DNA from: Kocuria sp.
Lineage (GTDB): Bacteria > Actinomycetota > Actinomycetes > Actinomycetales > Micrococcaceae
NCBI RefSeq assembly: GCF_030530945.1
Contig: NZ_JAUMTZ010000001.1
Span: forward strand, 429,774 to 493,773
Length of the DNA: 64,000 nucleotides
Direction of reading: 5' to 3'
Part shown: positions 26,442 to 35,892 of the stretch, in pieces
Numbering within the stretch: position 1 is the first letter of the stretch
How the letters are laid out: every line of letters begins with the position of its first letter
The notes under the pieces: model-generated
Told to the model about the DNA's origin: nothing
The model's database searches: none
What the model saw: only the letters and a program-made list of their open reading frames with translations
Translations under genes and position numbers: made by a program

Positions 26442-26767
26442 ACGGCGGGTCCCGGACGACGCCGCCCGCGCCCCCTCCGGTGCGCGGGTGCCCGAACCGC
26501 CGCCCGTGCCTTCCGCCCGCGGTCCCCGGCTGCGCGGCAACGGGCCTGCACCGGTGCCCGCCGTGCTCGCGGCGGGTGGTCGGGGCACGGTACCGTCGGA
26601 GAGGGCCGCGCCCGGCACCCGTCCGGACCGCCCTCGGCCAGGCGCACCAGCGAGTGGCGGTACCACGTTCCTCCGGCGTCCACCCGGCGCCGGGCCGCCC
26701 CGTCATCCCAGTTCCCCACCCCGGTCCCGCAACGCGCGGGTGCTGCGGGCCCGAAAGGACCGATCCG
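26442..26767 (+). other. Gene-free stretch upstream of proC
   Basis: About 325 bases without a gene. Two short GC hairpins (CCCGCGC 26465-26471 with 26482-26488; CCCGCCG 26557-26563 with 26570-26576) lie after the TIM-barrel gene; the first is 23 nt from its stop and may terminate it. TACCGT at 26591-26596 is a candidate -10 for proC, leaving a long leader. AAAGGA at about 26754 is the proC ribosome site. A GACGACGCC word is at 26455. Confidence 0.45.
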
Positions 26768-27607
26768 ATGAGCGACTCCACCCTCACCTTCCTGGGTGCC
26801 GGTTCCATGAACGGCTCCATCCTGCGCGGTGTCCTGGAGAGCGGCAGGGAACCGGGGACCATGCGCGCGACGACCCGTTCGGCGTCGTCCGCGCAGCGCC
26901 TGCGCGAGTCCACCGGCGTGACGGTGCTCTCCGGCGAGGAGTCCCAGGACGCGAACCGCGAGGCCGTGGACGGCGCTGGGATCGTGCTGCTGGGCGTGAA
27001 GCCGTACGCGGTCCTGGACCTGGCACGGGAGGTCGCCCCGGCACTCGACCCCGCCACGGTGGTGGTCTCCGTGGCCGCCGGTGTCACCCTGGAGGCACTG
27101 CAGCGGGCGCTGCCGGAGGGGCAGCCGGTGGTGCGGTGCATGCCGAACACCCCCTCGAGCGTGGGCCGCGGAGTGCTGTCCGTGACCCCTGGAGAGCACA
27201 CCACGGCCGAGCAGCTGGAGGCCGTGAAGGCCGTGCTGTCCGCCGTGGGCACCGTGGTGGAGGTGCCCGAGCACCTGATCCGCGCCGTCACGGGCGTCTC
27301 CGGCTCCGGTCCCGCCTACGTGTTCTACCTGGCCGAGGCCATGCAGCACGCGGGCGAGCAGCTGGGTCTGGACGCGGAGACCGCGCGCGTGCTCGCCAAG
27401 GAGACGGTCTCCGGGGCGGGCGTGCTGCTCAGTCCCGAGGACGCCGATCCCGCGGCACTGCGCAAGGCGGTCACCAGCCCCGGCGGGACCACGGAGCAGG
27501 CCATCGCCACGTTCGACGAGAAGGGCCTGCGGGAGATCGTCGCCGCGGGCGCCGAGGCCTCCGCACGCAAGGGGGACCAGATGGAGCAGGAGCACGGCGG
27601 AGCGTGA
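26768..27607 (+). CDS. proC: Pyrroline-5-carboxylate reductase
   Basis: A 279-residue enzyme making the last step of proline synthesis with NAD(P)H. The Rossmann turn LTFLGAGSMNGSIL opens the protein; MPNTPSSVGRG, VTGVSGSGPAYVFYL and the signature VTSPGGTTEQAI are all present. ATG at 26768 has AAAGGA about 8 nt upstream. It appears to be a single gene, with ybdK-like following after 49 nt. Confidence 0.95.
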   Translation: MSDSTLTFLGAGSMNGSILRGVLESGREPGTMRATTRSASSAQRLRESTGVTVLSGEESQDANREAVDGAGIVLLGVKPYAVLDLAREVAPALDPATVVVSVAAGVTLEALQRALPEGQPVVRCMPNTPSSVGRGVLSVTPGEHTTAEQLEAVKAVLSAVGTVVEVPEHLIRAVTGVSGSGPAYVFYLAEAMQHAGEQLGLDAETARVLAKETVSGAGVLLSPEDADPAALRKAVTSPGGTTEQAIATFDEKGLREIVAAGAEASARKGDQMEQEHGGA

Positions 27608-27656
27608 GCCCGCCACCCCACGATCACCCCACAGGACCAGGCAAGGCGGCAGCACC

Positions 27657-28748
27657 ATGAGCACATTCGGCATCGAGGAAGAGTTCCTCCTGATCGACCG
27701 CGGGGACAGGCTCCCGGCGCGTCCCACCGCGGAGCAGTCCGCCCAGCTGGTTTCCCTGGAGGCGGGCGGCGGGGCCGCCACCCCGGAGTGGCTCGCGTGC
27801 CAGGTCGAGGAGACCTCCCCGGTCTTCCACGACGCCGCCGGGGCCGTGGACTCGCTCGTGGGCTTCCGCACCGCACTGCACGAGGCCACGGACGCCCTGG
27901 GCATGGACGTGGTGGGCCTCGCGGCCGCGCCGGACATCCGCCCCGAACCCGCGGACGTGACCGCGAACGAGCGCTACCAGCGCCTCGCCGGGTACACCCC
28001 GGCGGTCGCCGCGGACCAGTACATCAGCGGCATGCACGTGCACCTGGGCTTCCCGGACATGGAGGACGCCGTGCGCGCGCTCAACGGGCTGCGCGCCTGG
28101 CTGCCCGCCCTCGTGGCGCTGGGCGCCAACTCGCCCCTGTGGCGGGGTGCCGAGTCCGGGTACGAGAGCTGGCGCTCCATCCACTACCGCCGGTGGATCG
28201 CCAACGACATCCCGCCGCACTTCCGGGACCTCGCGGACCACGACGCGCGCGTGGCCGTGCTCAGCGCGTTCGACATCATGGAGAGCGCCTCCACCCTCAG
28301 CTGGCTGGCCCGGCTGTCCCACAAGCACGGGACCCTGGAGATCCGCGCGTGCGACGTGCAGCTCGAGGCGCAGGACTCCGTGGCCATCGCGGTGCTGATC
28401 AGGGCGCTCGCGGACCACGTGATGGACGCCCCGCCCGCGGAGGCCCTCAGCCAGGAGTACCTGGACATCGCCCTGTGGCAGGCCGCGCGCTGGGGGCTGA
28501 GCGGCCGGGTCCTGGACCCGGCGACCACCGAGCTGGTCCCCGGCGAGAGGCTCGTGGACTCGCTGCTGCACCGCGTGCGGGACTACTACCCGTCGGCCGC
28601 GGACCGGGACTTCGCGGAGGCCGGGGTGCGGCGCATCGTCCGCAACGGCAACGGGGCCCTGCGCCAGCGCCGCGCCTTCGCCCGGGCCGGGCTGCCCGGA
28701 GTCATGGCCATGGCCACGCGGGCCATGACCGCGGACCCCCGCCGCTGA
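27657..28748 (+). CDS. YbdK-type glutamate-cysteine ligase 2 / carboxylate-amine ligase
   Basis: A 363-residue ATP-grasp-like GCS2 protein: FGIEEEFLLID at the start, ISGMHVHLGFPD, and GTLEIRACDVQLEAQD are conserved. E. coli YbdK has weak glutamate-cysteine ligase activity; in actinobacteria, which use mycothiol, the natural product is uncertain. ATG at 27657 follows CAAGGCGGCAGC. Ends in a Ala/Met-rich helix MAMATRAMTADPRR. Confidence 0.88.
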   Translation: MSTFGIEEEFLLIDRGDRLPARPTAEQSAQLVSLEAGGGAATPEWLACQVEETSPVFHDAAGAVDSLVGFRTALHEATDALGMDVVGLAAAPDIRPEPADVTANERYQRLAGYTPAVAADQYISGMHVHLGFPDMEDAVRALNGLRAWLPALVALGANSPLWRGAESGYESWRSIHYRRWIANDIPPHFRDLADHDARVAVLSAFDIMESASTLSWLARLSHKHGTLEIRACDVQLEAQDSVAIAVLIRALADHVMDAPPAEALSQEYLDIALWQAARWGLSGRVLDPATTELVPGERLVDSLLHRVRDYYPSAADRDFAEAGVRRIVRNGNGALRQRRAFARAGLPGVMAMATRAMTADPRR

Positions 28749-28817
28749 GGCACGCGGGACGCGCGGTCGGGGGTGGCCCGGCGGCGTCGTCCCCGGGGGC
28801 GGAGGCGTGGTCCCCCG

Positions 28818-29486
28818 CTACGGCCGGGCCGCGAAGCGCTCGATGAGGTCCACGTGGCCGGAGACGATCAGCAGGTCCCGGGAGCTCACGGTGGTGTCCG
28901 GGCGGGCATAGGTGAAGTCCTCGCCGGGGGACTTCACGCCCACCACTGTCACCCCGTACTTGGAGCGGATGTCGGACTCCCCGAGCGTGAAGCCCTGGGT
29001 CTCGCGGGGAGGGTACATCTTGACGATCGCGAAGTCGTCGTCGAACTCGATGTAGTCCAGCAGCCGGCCCGAGACCAGGTGCGCGGTGCGGCGCCCGGCG
29101 TCCGCCTCCGGGAAGATCACGTGGTGCGCGCCGATGCGCGAGAGGATCTTGCCGTGCGCGGGGGAGATGGCCTTCGCCCAGATCCGGTCGATCCCCAGGT
29201 CCACCAGGTTCGCGGTGATCAGCACCGAGGACTCGATGGACGTGCCCACCCCCACCACGGCGGAGGAGAACTCGGCGGCGCCGATCTGCCGCAGGGCGTC
29301 CATGTCCGTGGCCTCGGCCTCCACCACGTGGGTGAGCTGGCCGGACATCTTCTGCACGAGACTCGCGTCCCGCTCCACGCCCAGCACCTCGCGGCCCTGC
29401 TGGATGAGCTGCAGCGCGGTGGCCGCGCCGAACCGGCCCAGGCCCACCACCAGGACGGGGGCGGCGTGTGAGGAGTTCTTAGCCAA
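28818..29486 (-). CDS. ktrA: KtrA/TrkA-type RCK subunit of potassium uptake
   Basis: A 222-residue cytoplasmic gating subunit. RCK_N Rossmann domain with VVGLGRFGAATAL (GxGxxG) and an acidic VERD at the end of strand 2; residues 140-222 form the RCK_C ligand domain. It would assemble as an octameric ring under the channel protein, gated by ATP/ADP and c-di-AMP in relatives. Its start overlaps the end of the upstream ktrB by 8 nt, so they are an operon ktrB-ktrA read leftward. Confidence 0.92.
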   Translation of the reverse strand: MAKNSSHAAPVLVVGLGRFGAATALQLIQQGREVLGVERDASLVQKMSGQLTHVVEAEATDMDALRQIGAAEFSSAVVGVGTSIESSVLITANLVDLGIDRIWAKAISPAHGKILSRIGAHHVIFPEADAGRRTAHLVSGRLLDYIEFDDDFAIVKMYPPRETQGFTLGESDIRSKYGVTVVGVKSPGEDFTYARPDTTVSSRDLLIVSGHVDLIERFAARP

Positions 29487-30924
29487 TGATCGGTCTCTCT
29501 TCCGGGTAGGAGTACAGGCGCCGCCTGGAGCGCAGCGCGAGCGCGGTGGCCACGGTGTTGGTGCCGATGCGGCCCACGAGCATGATCACGGACAGCGCGA
29601 GCTTGCCGGCGTCCGGGGAGGCCGCGGAGACACCCGTGCTCAGTCCGCACGTGGCGTAGGCGGAGATGACCTCGAACAGCACGTGGTCCAGCGGCAGGTG
29701 CGTCACGGCCACCATCACGCTCGAGCCCAGCAGCACCACGGACGCGCCCATCATGATCACCGAGATGGCGATGCGCAGCACGGAGTCCGGAATGGTGCGG
29801 AAGAACGCGATCACGGACTGGTCGCCCCGTGCCTCGGCGAGAATCGCCAGGAAGACGACGGCGAGCGTGGTCACCTTGATGCCCCCGGCGGTGGACGCGG
29901 AGCCACCTCCGGCAAACATCATGGCGTCCGTGAGCAGGAGGGTGACCTGGGAGGTGTCCGGCATCTCCACCAGGTTGAACCCGCCGGAGCGCATCATCAC
30001 GGATGCGAAGAAGCCCTGGAAGATCCGCTCCGGCACGGACTTGGTGCCCAGCGTGGCCGGGTTGGTCCACTCCAGGGCCAGGAACAGCACCCACGCGAGC
30101 AGCAGCAGGGCGGCGGTGGTGACCACGGTGAGCTTGGCGTTGAGGTTCCAGCGGTTGAAGTGGAACCCCACCTGGCGCAGCACCAGCACCACGGGGAAGC
30201 CCAGGGATCCCACGATCACGCCCACGCACACGGGCAGCAGGATGAGCCAGGCGGTGGGCCCGGCGTGGTCGTACGGCACCAGACCGTCCGTGTGCGGGGT
30301 GAAGCCGGCGTTGTTGAAGCTCGAGACCGCGTAGAACACCCCGTGCCACAGGGCGGTTCCGAGTGGTTCCCCCTCCGCGAGGAAGCCCACGGAGAGCACC
30401 ACGGCCAGGGCCACCTCGATGCTCACGGAGGTGATCACGATGATCTGCAGCAGCGAGCCGACCTCGCCCAGCCGCCCGATGTTCAGGGCGTCCTGCGTGA
30501 TCAGCCGGGACTTCAGCCCCAGCTTCCGCCCGATCGCGAGCGCCAGGATGGAGGTGAGGGTCAGGGTGCCCAGACCGCCCACCTGGATGGCCACCAGGAT
30601 GACCACCTGCCCGAACACGGACCACTGGGCGGCGGTGGAGACGGTGGTGAGACCGGTGACGGTCACCGCGGAGGTGGCCGTGAACACGGCGTCCACGAAG
30701 TGCGTGCTCTGCCCGGGCTTGGCGGCCACGGGCAGCCACAGCAGCAGGGCGAAGCCCAGGTCCACGATCACGAAGACGATCACGGCCAGGCGGGCGGGGG
30801 AGGAGCTCGCGATCCTGTCCACGAAGTCCCGGACCCCACGGACGGCCCGGGTGGCCAGGGGTTCCCTGCTGGCCGCCTCCGGGGAGTGCTCCTCCGCGGC
30901 GTCCGGCATCTCCAGTTCGCTCAC
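29479..30924 (-). CDS. ktrB: KtrB-type potassium transporter membrane subunit
   Basis: A 481-residue member of the Trk/Ktr/HKT family, with four membrane-pore-membrane repeats. The four filter loops each show the conserved Gly: TVTGLT, NNAGFT, RSGGFN and ATCGLS. Sodium- or proton-assisted potassium uptake. The open frame runs far upstream (to 33501) only because of GC-rich antisense reading; GTG at 30924 with AGGAGG 4 nt upstream is the clear start. Divergent from the AcuC-like gene. Confidence 0.92.
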   Translation of the reverse strand: MSELEMPDAAEEHSPEAASREPLATRAVRGVRDFVDRIASSSPARLAVIVFVIVDLGFALLLWLPVAAKPGQSTHFVDAVFTATSAVTVTGLTTVSTAAQWSVFGQVVILVAIQVGGLGTLTLTSILALAIGRKLGLKSRLITQDALNIGRLGEVGSLLQIIVITSVSIEVALAVVLSVGFLAEGEPLGTALWHGVFYAVSSFNNAGFTPHTDGLVPYDHAGPTAWLILLPVCVGVIVGSLGFPVVLVLRQVGFHFNRWNLNAKLTVVTTAALLLLAWVLFLALEWTNPATLGTKSVPERIFQGFFASVMMRSGGFNLVEMPDTSQVTLLLTDAMMFAGGGSASTAGGIKVTTLAVVFLAILAEARGDQSVIAFFRTIPDSVLRIAISVIMMGASVVLLGSSVMVAVTHLPLDHVLFEVISAYATCGLSTGVSAASPDAGKLALSVIMLVGRIGTNTVATALALRSRRRLYSYPEERPIIG

Positions 30925-31065
30925 TGCACCTCCTCGCAGGCTCCCACGGCTGGTGGTCGGCGTCCGGCCGGTCCCGGGACCCGGGGTGCGGCACGACGAG
31001 CACCAGTATCCCCCGCCGCGGTGCGCTGCCACCACAGCTCCCCCACCGAGTGGTCTAATGGTCGT

Positions 31066-32277
31066 GTGACCTCTGCAACAGCGGGCGACGGCGCTCCGTA
31101 CCCCACCAGCGTCTACTGGGATCCCCAGCTGCTCCGGTACGACTTCGGGGACTACCACCCCATGAGCCCCACACGTCTGGACGCCACCATGCGCCTGGTG
31201 CGGGAGCTGGAGCTGGACACCGCGGAGAACGTGCGGGTCACGGTGCCGGAGGTCCCGGAGGACGGCGTGCTGGAGCTCGTGCACACCCCGGAGTACGTGG
31301 CTTCCGTGCGAGCCGTCTCGGAGGATCCCGCGCGGGAGATCCCGGAGTGCGGCCTGGGCACGGAGGACACCCCCGGCTACGTGGGCATCCACGAGTCCAG
31401 TGCCCGCCTGGTGGGCGGCAGCTACCAGGGGGCCGCGGACCTGCTCGCCGGCAGGGCGGTCCACGCGGTGAACTTCAGCGGGGGCATGCACCACGCGGCC
31501 GCGGACAGGGCCTCGGGCTTCTGCGTCTACAACGACTGCGCCGTGGCCGTGCAGCACCTGCTGGACAACGGCGTCCAGCGGGTGCTCTACCTGGACGTGG
31601 ACGGCCACCACGGGGACGGCACCCAGTCGATCTTCTACGACGAGCCGCGCGTGATGACCATCTCCCTGCACGAGACCGGCCTGTCCCTGTTCCCGGGCAC
31701 GGGCTTCGCGAACGAGATCGGCGAGGGGGAGGCCGCGGGCACCTCCATCAACGTGGCCATGCCCACGCGCGCGGACGACTCCCAGTGGCTGCGCGCGTTC
31801 GACGCCGTGGTGCCCCCGATCGCGCGCGAGTTCCGCCCCGAGGTGATCGTCTCCCAGCACGGCTGCGACTCGCACTTCCGGGACGAGCTCACCCACCTGC
31901 GCGTCAGCGTGGACGGCCAGCGCCAGATCGCCCTGGCCGTGGCGGACCTCGCGGCTGAGCTGTGCGAGGGCCGCTGGCTCGCCACGGGAGGCGGCGGCTA
32001 CGACTGCCACGACGCGGTGCCCCGCTCCTGGGCCCACCTGGTGGGGGTGGCCTCCGGGCACCCCGTGGAGCTGAGCACGCCCGTGCCACAGCCGTGGCGT
32101 GCGTACATGAGCGAGACCTACGGCGGCCACCCCCCGGAGTTCATGGGCGACGACATCGACCTGTGGTGGCGCTCGTGGGAGATCGGCTACGACCCGAACG
32201 ACGAGACCGACCGCAGCATCATGGCCACCCGCAAGGAGGTCTTCCCCCACTGGGGGCTGGATCCCTGGTACGACTGA
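31066..32277 (+). CDS. AcuC-like histone deacetylase-family enzyme
   Basis: A 403-residue arginase/deacetylase-fold protein with HDAC motifs: GGMHHAAADRASGFC, the metal site LDVDGHHGDGTQ, MTISLHETG and the active-site TGGGGYD. Family members remove acetyl groups from lysines; AcuC in Bacillus reactivates acetylated acetyl-CoA synthetase, which is a plausible role here since acs lies elsewhere in the window, but this is inference. GTG start at 31066, 6 nt after TCTAAT; no ribosome site is evident, fitting a leaderless mRNA. Confidence 0.88.
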   Translation: MTSATAGDGAPYPTSVYWDPQLLRYDFGDYHPMSPTRLDATMRLVRELELDTAENVRVTVPEVPEDGVLELVHTPEYVASVRAVSEDPAREIPECGLGTEDTPGYVGIHESSARLVGGSYQGAADLLAGRAVHAVNFSGGMHHAAADRASGFCVYNDCAVAVQHLLDNGVQRVLYLDVDGHHGDGTQSIFYDEPRVMTISLHETGLSLFPGTGFANEIGEGEAAGTSINVAMPTRADDSQWLRAFDAVVPPIAREFRPEVIVSQHGCDSHFRDELTHLRVSVDGQRQIALAVADLAAELCEGRWLATGGGGYDCHDAVPRSWAHLVGVASGHPVELSTPVPQPWRAYMSETYGGHPPEFMGDDIDLWWRSWEIGYDPNDETDRSIMATRKEVFPHWGLDPWYD

Positions 32278-32333
32278 GCTGCCGCGCGGTGCTGGGCGGG
32301 CCTGGCGATTGGGGCGGGCGCGGCCCGTCCGTC

Positions 32334-32339
32334 TAAGGT
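32334..32339 (+). promoter_or_regulatory. -10 box (TAAGGT) for the ArsR-type gene
   Basis: TAAGGT ends 7 nt before the ATG at 32347, predicting an mRNA that starts at or beside the start codon. Confidence 0.6.
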
Positions 32340-32346
32340 GTTTCCC

Positions 32347-33426
32347 ATGTCCCACGATGCATATTCCGCGCTGTCCGACCCCACACGTCGCCGCATCCTG
32401 GCGGTCCTGCACGGCGGTGCCAGGCCTGTGGGGGACCTGGTCACGGAGCTCGGGGTCTCCCAGCCCACGGTGTCCAAGCACCTGAAGGTGCTGCGCGACG
32501 CCGGGATGGTCACCACCCGCGCGGAGGGGCAGAAGCGTTTCTACAGCATCGTGGCGGAGCCGTTCATCCCCGTGGTGCAGTGGCTCACCGACCTCGTGGC
32601 CACCGCGCAGGCGCAGGACGGGACGACGACGGCGGACGCGCCCGTCTCCGAGCGGGAGCCGGGTGCCGAGACCCCGGACCTCTCCCGCCCGCCCGAGGCG
32701 CAGGAGCCGAACCCGAGCCGTGTGCCCGCGGCGGATCCCGAGGGCCTCGGGGAAGCCACGCCGCTCGACACCGGGGCGGACCCGGATCCGGAGACCGTGC
32801 CCGAGGGCACCACCGGGCCGGAAGCGACCCCCGAGCCGCAGCCCCGGTCCGTGCCGTGGTTCACGGCCGAGACGGCCGAGGTCGTGGACGCGGCAACCCC
32901 GGCGGGGGAGCAGGACACGGGGGAGGCGGACGCCGGAGGGGCGGCCGCCGGCGAGGCCGGCGCCGTGGAGGTGGAGCTCACGGAGATCGAGATCACCGAG
33001 ACCTCCGGGGCCGAGCTCGACGACGACACCGGCGCCGCGGACCTGGACCTCACCGACGCATCGGCCTCCGACGCCCCCGCCGCAGAGGCGCCCACGGCCG
33101 AGGCCTCCACCGCGGAGGTGGGCGGCGCGGACGAGGTGCGCGGCGGCGTCGTCGAACCGGCCGCGGCGGGCGGGGCCGAAACCGGCCCCGAGAGCGCAGC
33201 CGCTAGTGTGGGTGACGATGTCCACGCCGAATCGGCCGCGCAGCGCCCCGCTGAGCGGCAGGACGAGCCCCGCGACATCCACACCCGTGACGCCCTCGAG
33301 GAGATCGAGGCGCCCGGGAACGAGGAGATGATGCGCCCCCGCGGTGGGGCGCACCGCCGTCAGAGCGGTCTGCTGTCCACTCTGACGGGATTCCGGCGCA
33401 GGGGTCGCGGTTCGCGCCGCGACTGA
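32347..33426 (+). CDS. ArsR-type regulator with a long acidic low-complexity tail
   Basis: The first 85 residues are a standard ArsR winged helix (LSDPTRRRILAVL, then VSQPTVSKHLKVLRDAGMV, wing GQKRFYSI). The following roughly 240 residues are Ala/Glu/Asp/Thr/Pro-rich and strongly acidic, ending in a basic cluster GFRRRGRGSRRD. No metal-binding Cys pair is visible, so the HTH resembles the SdpR/autorepressor subgroup. The tail is about three times longer than the whole usual ArsR protein. The ATG at 32347 lies 7 nt after TAAGGT and is preferred over 32338. gdhA follows after 37 nt. Confidence 0.82.
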   Translation: MSHDAYSALSDPTRRRILAVLHGGARPVGDLVTELGVSQPTVSKHLKVLRDAGMVTTRAEGQKRFYSIVAEPFIPVVQWLTDLVATAQAQDGTTTADAPVSEREPGAETPDLSRPPEAQEPNPSRVPAADPEGLGEATPLDTGADPDPETVPEGTTGPEATPEPQPRSVPWFTAETAEVVDAATPAGEQDTGEADAGGAAAGEAGAVEVELTEIEITETSGAELDDDTGAADLDLTDASASDAPAAEAPTAEASTAEVGGADEVRGGVVEPAAAGGAETGPESAAASVGDDVHAESAAQRPAERQDEPRDIHTRDALEEIEAPGNEEMMRPRGGAHRRQSGLLSTLTGFRRRGRGSRRD

Positions 33427-33463
33427 GGGCCATCCACCGACACCCGAAGACGGCAGGAGAGAC

Positions 33464-34804
33464 ATGCACGAGAAACTGATCCCCATCCGGCAGGCAGTCA
33501 CGGCACGGAACCCGGGGGAGTCCGAGTTCCACCAGGCCGTGGACGAGGTCTTCGAGTCGCTGGGCCCCGTGGTGGCCCGCTACCCGGAGCTGCTGGACTC
33601 CGCGATCGTGGAGCGCATCTGCGAGCCGGAGCGTCAGATCATCTTCCGGGTCCCCTGGACGGACGACCACGGCACGGTGCACATCAACCGCGGCTTCCGG
33701 GTGGAGTTCAACTCCGCGCTCGGGCCCTACAAGGGCGGTCTGCGCTTCCACCCCTCGGTGTACCTGGGGATCGTGAAGTTCCTGGGCTTCGAGCAGATCT
33801 TCAAGAACGCCCTGACCGGCATGCCGATCGGCGGCGGCAAGGGTGGATCGGACTTCGATCCCAGCGGGCGCAGCGACGCGGAGATCATGCGGTTCTGCCA
33901 GTCCTTCATGACCGAGCTGTACCGCCACATCGGGGAGTACACGGACGTTCCCGCCGGTGATATCGGCGTGGGCGGGCGCGAGATCGGCTACCTGTTCGGC
34001 CAGTACAAGCGCATCACCAACCGCTACGAGTCCGGTGTGCTCACCGGCAAGGGCCTGTCCTGGGGCGGGTCCCTGGTGCGCACCGAGGCCACCGGCTACG
34101 GCGCGGTGATGTTCGCGGAGGAGATGCTCAGGACCAGGGGCCTGGACTTCGAGGGCCGGGACGTGGTCGTCTCCGGCTCCGGCAACGTGGCGATCTACGC
34201 GATCGAGCGCGCCCAGTCGCTGGGCGCCAGGGCGCTGACCGCCTCGGACTCCAGCGGCTACGTGGTGGACACCGACGGCATCGACCTGGAGCTGCTCAAG
34301 CAGATCAAGGAGGTGGAGCGCGGCCGGATCGGCGAGTACGCCGAGCGCCGCGGCGCCAGTGCCCGCTTCGTGGCGGACGGCTCCGTGTGGGACGTCCCCG
34401 GTTCCGTGGCCCTGCCGTGCGCCACCCAGAACGAGCTCAACGGACGCCAGGCCAAGACCCTGCTGGAGAACGGCGTGGTGGCGGTGGCCGAGGGTGCGAA
34501 CATGCCCTGCACCGCGGACGCCGTGCACCTGTTCCAGGAGTCCGAGGTGCTGTTCGCGCCGGGCAAGGCGGCGAACGCCGGCGGTGTGGCCACCTCCGCG
34601 CTGGAGATGCAGCAGAACGCCTCCCGCGACTCGTGGGGTTTCGACTACACCCAGGACCGGCTGCAGGAGATCATGCGCGGCATCCACGAGAGCTGCGCGG
34701 CCACCGCGGACGAGTTCGGGATGCCCGGCAACTACGTGGCCGGGGCGAACATCTCCGGGTTCATCAAGGTGGCCCGGGCCATGGTGGCGCAGGGAATCAT
34801 CTGA
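33464..34804 (+). CDS. gdhA: NADP-dependent glutamate dehydrogenase
   Basis: A 446-residue hexameric-type GDH interconverting 2-oxoglutarate plus ammonia and glutamate. GPYKGGLRFHPSV holds the substrate-binding lysine; GMPIGGGKGGSDFD carries the catalytic lysine; the dinucleotide turn is VVSGSGNVAIYA. Length and the N-terminal block match the NADP-specific bacterial class. It follows the ArsR-type gene by 37 nt, with AGGAGA near 33455, and may share its transcript. A GntR/FadR regulator gene follows. Confidence 0.95.
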   Translation: MHEKLIPIRQAVTARNPGESEFHQAVDEVFESLGPVVARYPELLDSAIVERICEPERQIIFRVPWTDDHGTVHINRGFRVEFNSALGPYKGGLRFHPSVYLGIVKFLGFEQIFKNALTGMPIGGGKGGSDFDPSGRSDAEIMRFCQSFMTELYRHIGEYTDVPAGDIGVGGREIGYLFGQYKRITNRYESGVLTGKGLSWGGSLVRTEATGYGAVMFAEEMLRTRGLDFEGRDVVVSGSGNVAIYAIERAQSLGARALTASDSSGYVVDTDGIDLELLKQIKEVERGRIGEYAERRGASARFVADGSVWDVPGSVALPCATQNELNGRQAKTLLENGVVAVAEGANMPCTADAVHLFQESEVLFAPGKAANAGGVATSALEMQQNASRDSWGFDYTQDRLQEIMRGIHESCAATADEFGMPGNYVAGANISGFIKVARAMVAQGII

Positions 34805-34878
34805 GGGATCGCGGTCCCGTGACTCGACCCGGAGGGTGTGCCGAGCGCCACATGTGCGCCTCGGCCACCCTTCGAGTC

Positions 34879-34884
34879 TAGGGT
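34879..34884 (+). promoter_or_regulatory. -10 box (TAGGGT) for FadR-like regulator
   Basis: TAGGGT with exactly 7 nt to the ATG at 34892. Confidence 0.6.
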
Positions 34885-34891
34885 GGTGTTC

Positions 34892-35731
34892 ATGGCAACG
34901 CATCGAGAGGTTCTGCAGTGGCTCGAGAACGAGCTGTTCGACGGAAACCTGGTGCTGGGACAGCGGCTCCCGTCCGACAAGGACCTCGCCGCGATCTTTC
35001 GCGTGTCCCGGAACTCCATGCGCGAGGCCCTGAAGATCCTCGAGGCGCAGGGCATCGTGAAGCTCTTCGAGGGGCAGCACCGCGGCATCCTGCCCATCCT
35101 GGTGCGTGAGCCCGCGGCCTCCGCCGGACCGGCGCTGCAGCTGCACATGGCCACGTCCGAGCACCCGCTGCGGGACATCGTGGACTCCCGGGTGCAGCTG
35201 GAGACCACGGCCCTGCGGCGGGCGGAGCAGCGCCTGGTTCCGCGCGCGGAGCTGCAGGCCGTGATGGCGGAGATGGACCGGGAGGACCTGGGCCTCAAGC
35301 GCTTCCACGACCTCTACGTGAGCTTCCACATCGCCCTGGTGAAGTCCGGTGGCAACGCCGTGGACACCGCGCTGTTCACCGCGCTGCGGGACTCGATCTA
35401 CGAGTACACCATGGCCCTGGTGGGCCACGTGCCCCTGTGGAGCAGCACCTCCAGTCGCATCCGCGCGGAGCACCGCGCGATCGTGGGCGCTCTGGAGGCC
35501 GGGGACCGCACGCTGGCCGCCCGCCTCGTGCGGGAGCACATCGAGTACCAGTACGAGGAGGCCGGGGTGGACCCGGACCGGGTCCGCGCCACCCCGCACG
35601 AGCCCCGGGGAGCCGGCACCGCGGCGTCGTCGCCCCACGGTGCGCAGGAGCCCGCGCGGAGCGCTGGGACGGACCAGGCTGCGGGAGCAGGACGGGACGA
35701 GCTGGAGGACGCGCGCCGGGCCAGCGCCTGA
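34892..35731 (+). CDS. FadR-subfamily GntR transcriptional regulator
   Basis: A 279-residue repressor-type protein: an N-terminal winged helix (LPSDKDLAAIFRVSRNSMREALKIL region) and an all-helical FCD ligand domain with candidate metal-ligand His residues (FHDLYVSFH, and REHIEYQY). FCD regulators usually sense organic acids; ligand unknown. The last 40 residues are Ala/Gly-rich and nonconserved-looking. ATG 34892 is preferred to the upstream 34838 because of the adjoining -10 box. Confidence 0.87.
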   Translation: MATHREVLQWLENELFDGNLVLGQRLPSDKDLAAIFRVSRNSMREALKILEAQGIVKLFEGQHRGILPILVREPAASAGPALQLHMATSEHPLRDIVDSRVQLETTALRRAEQRLVPRAELQAVMAEMDREDLGLKRFHDLYVSFHIALVKSGGNAVDTALFTALRDSIYEYTMALVGHVPLWSSTSSRIRAEHRAIVGALEAGDRTLAARLVREHIEYQYEEAGVDPDRVRATPHEPRGAGTAASSPHGAQEPARSAGTDQAAGAGRDELEDARRASA

Positions 35732-35892
35732 GCCACCCGCGGTGCCCCCCGTTTTCGGGCCGAACGGGGTCAGGCGGTATGGTAGGGCGTGGTTTGCCGT
35801 TAATCGGATGTTGCCCCTGAATTCCCGGGGGCGGGGTGGTGCTGAGCCGCGGCCCCAGCAAACACACTGTCCAGAGAACTGTGAGGGATCCC

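Noticed and set aside
29479..33501. A 1340-codon open frame on the minus strand running upstream of ktrB
   Set aside because: The part beyond 30924 is antisense to the AcuC-like and ArsR-type genes, is low-complexity (Gly/Arg/Val/His-rich), and a good ribosome site marks the true ktrB start at 30924.
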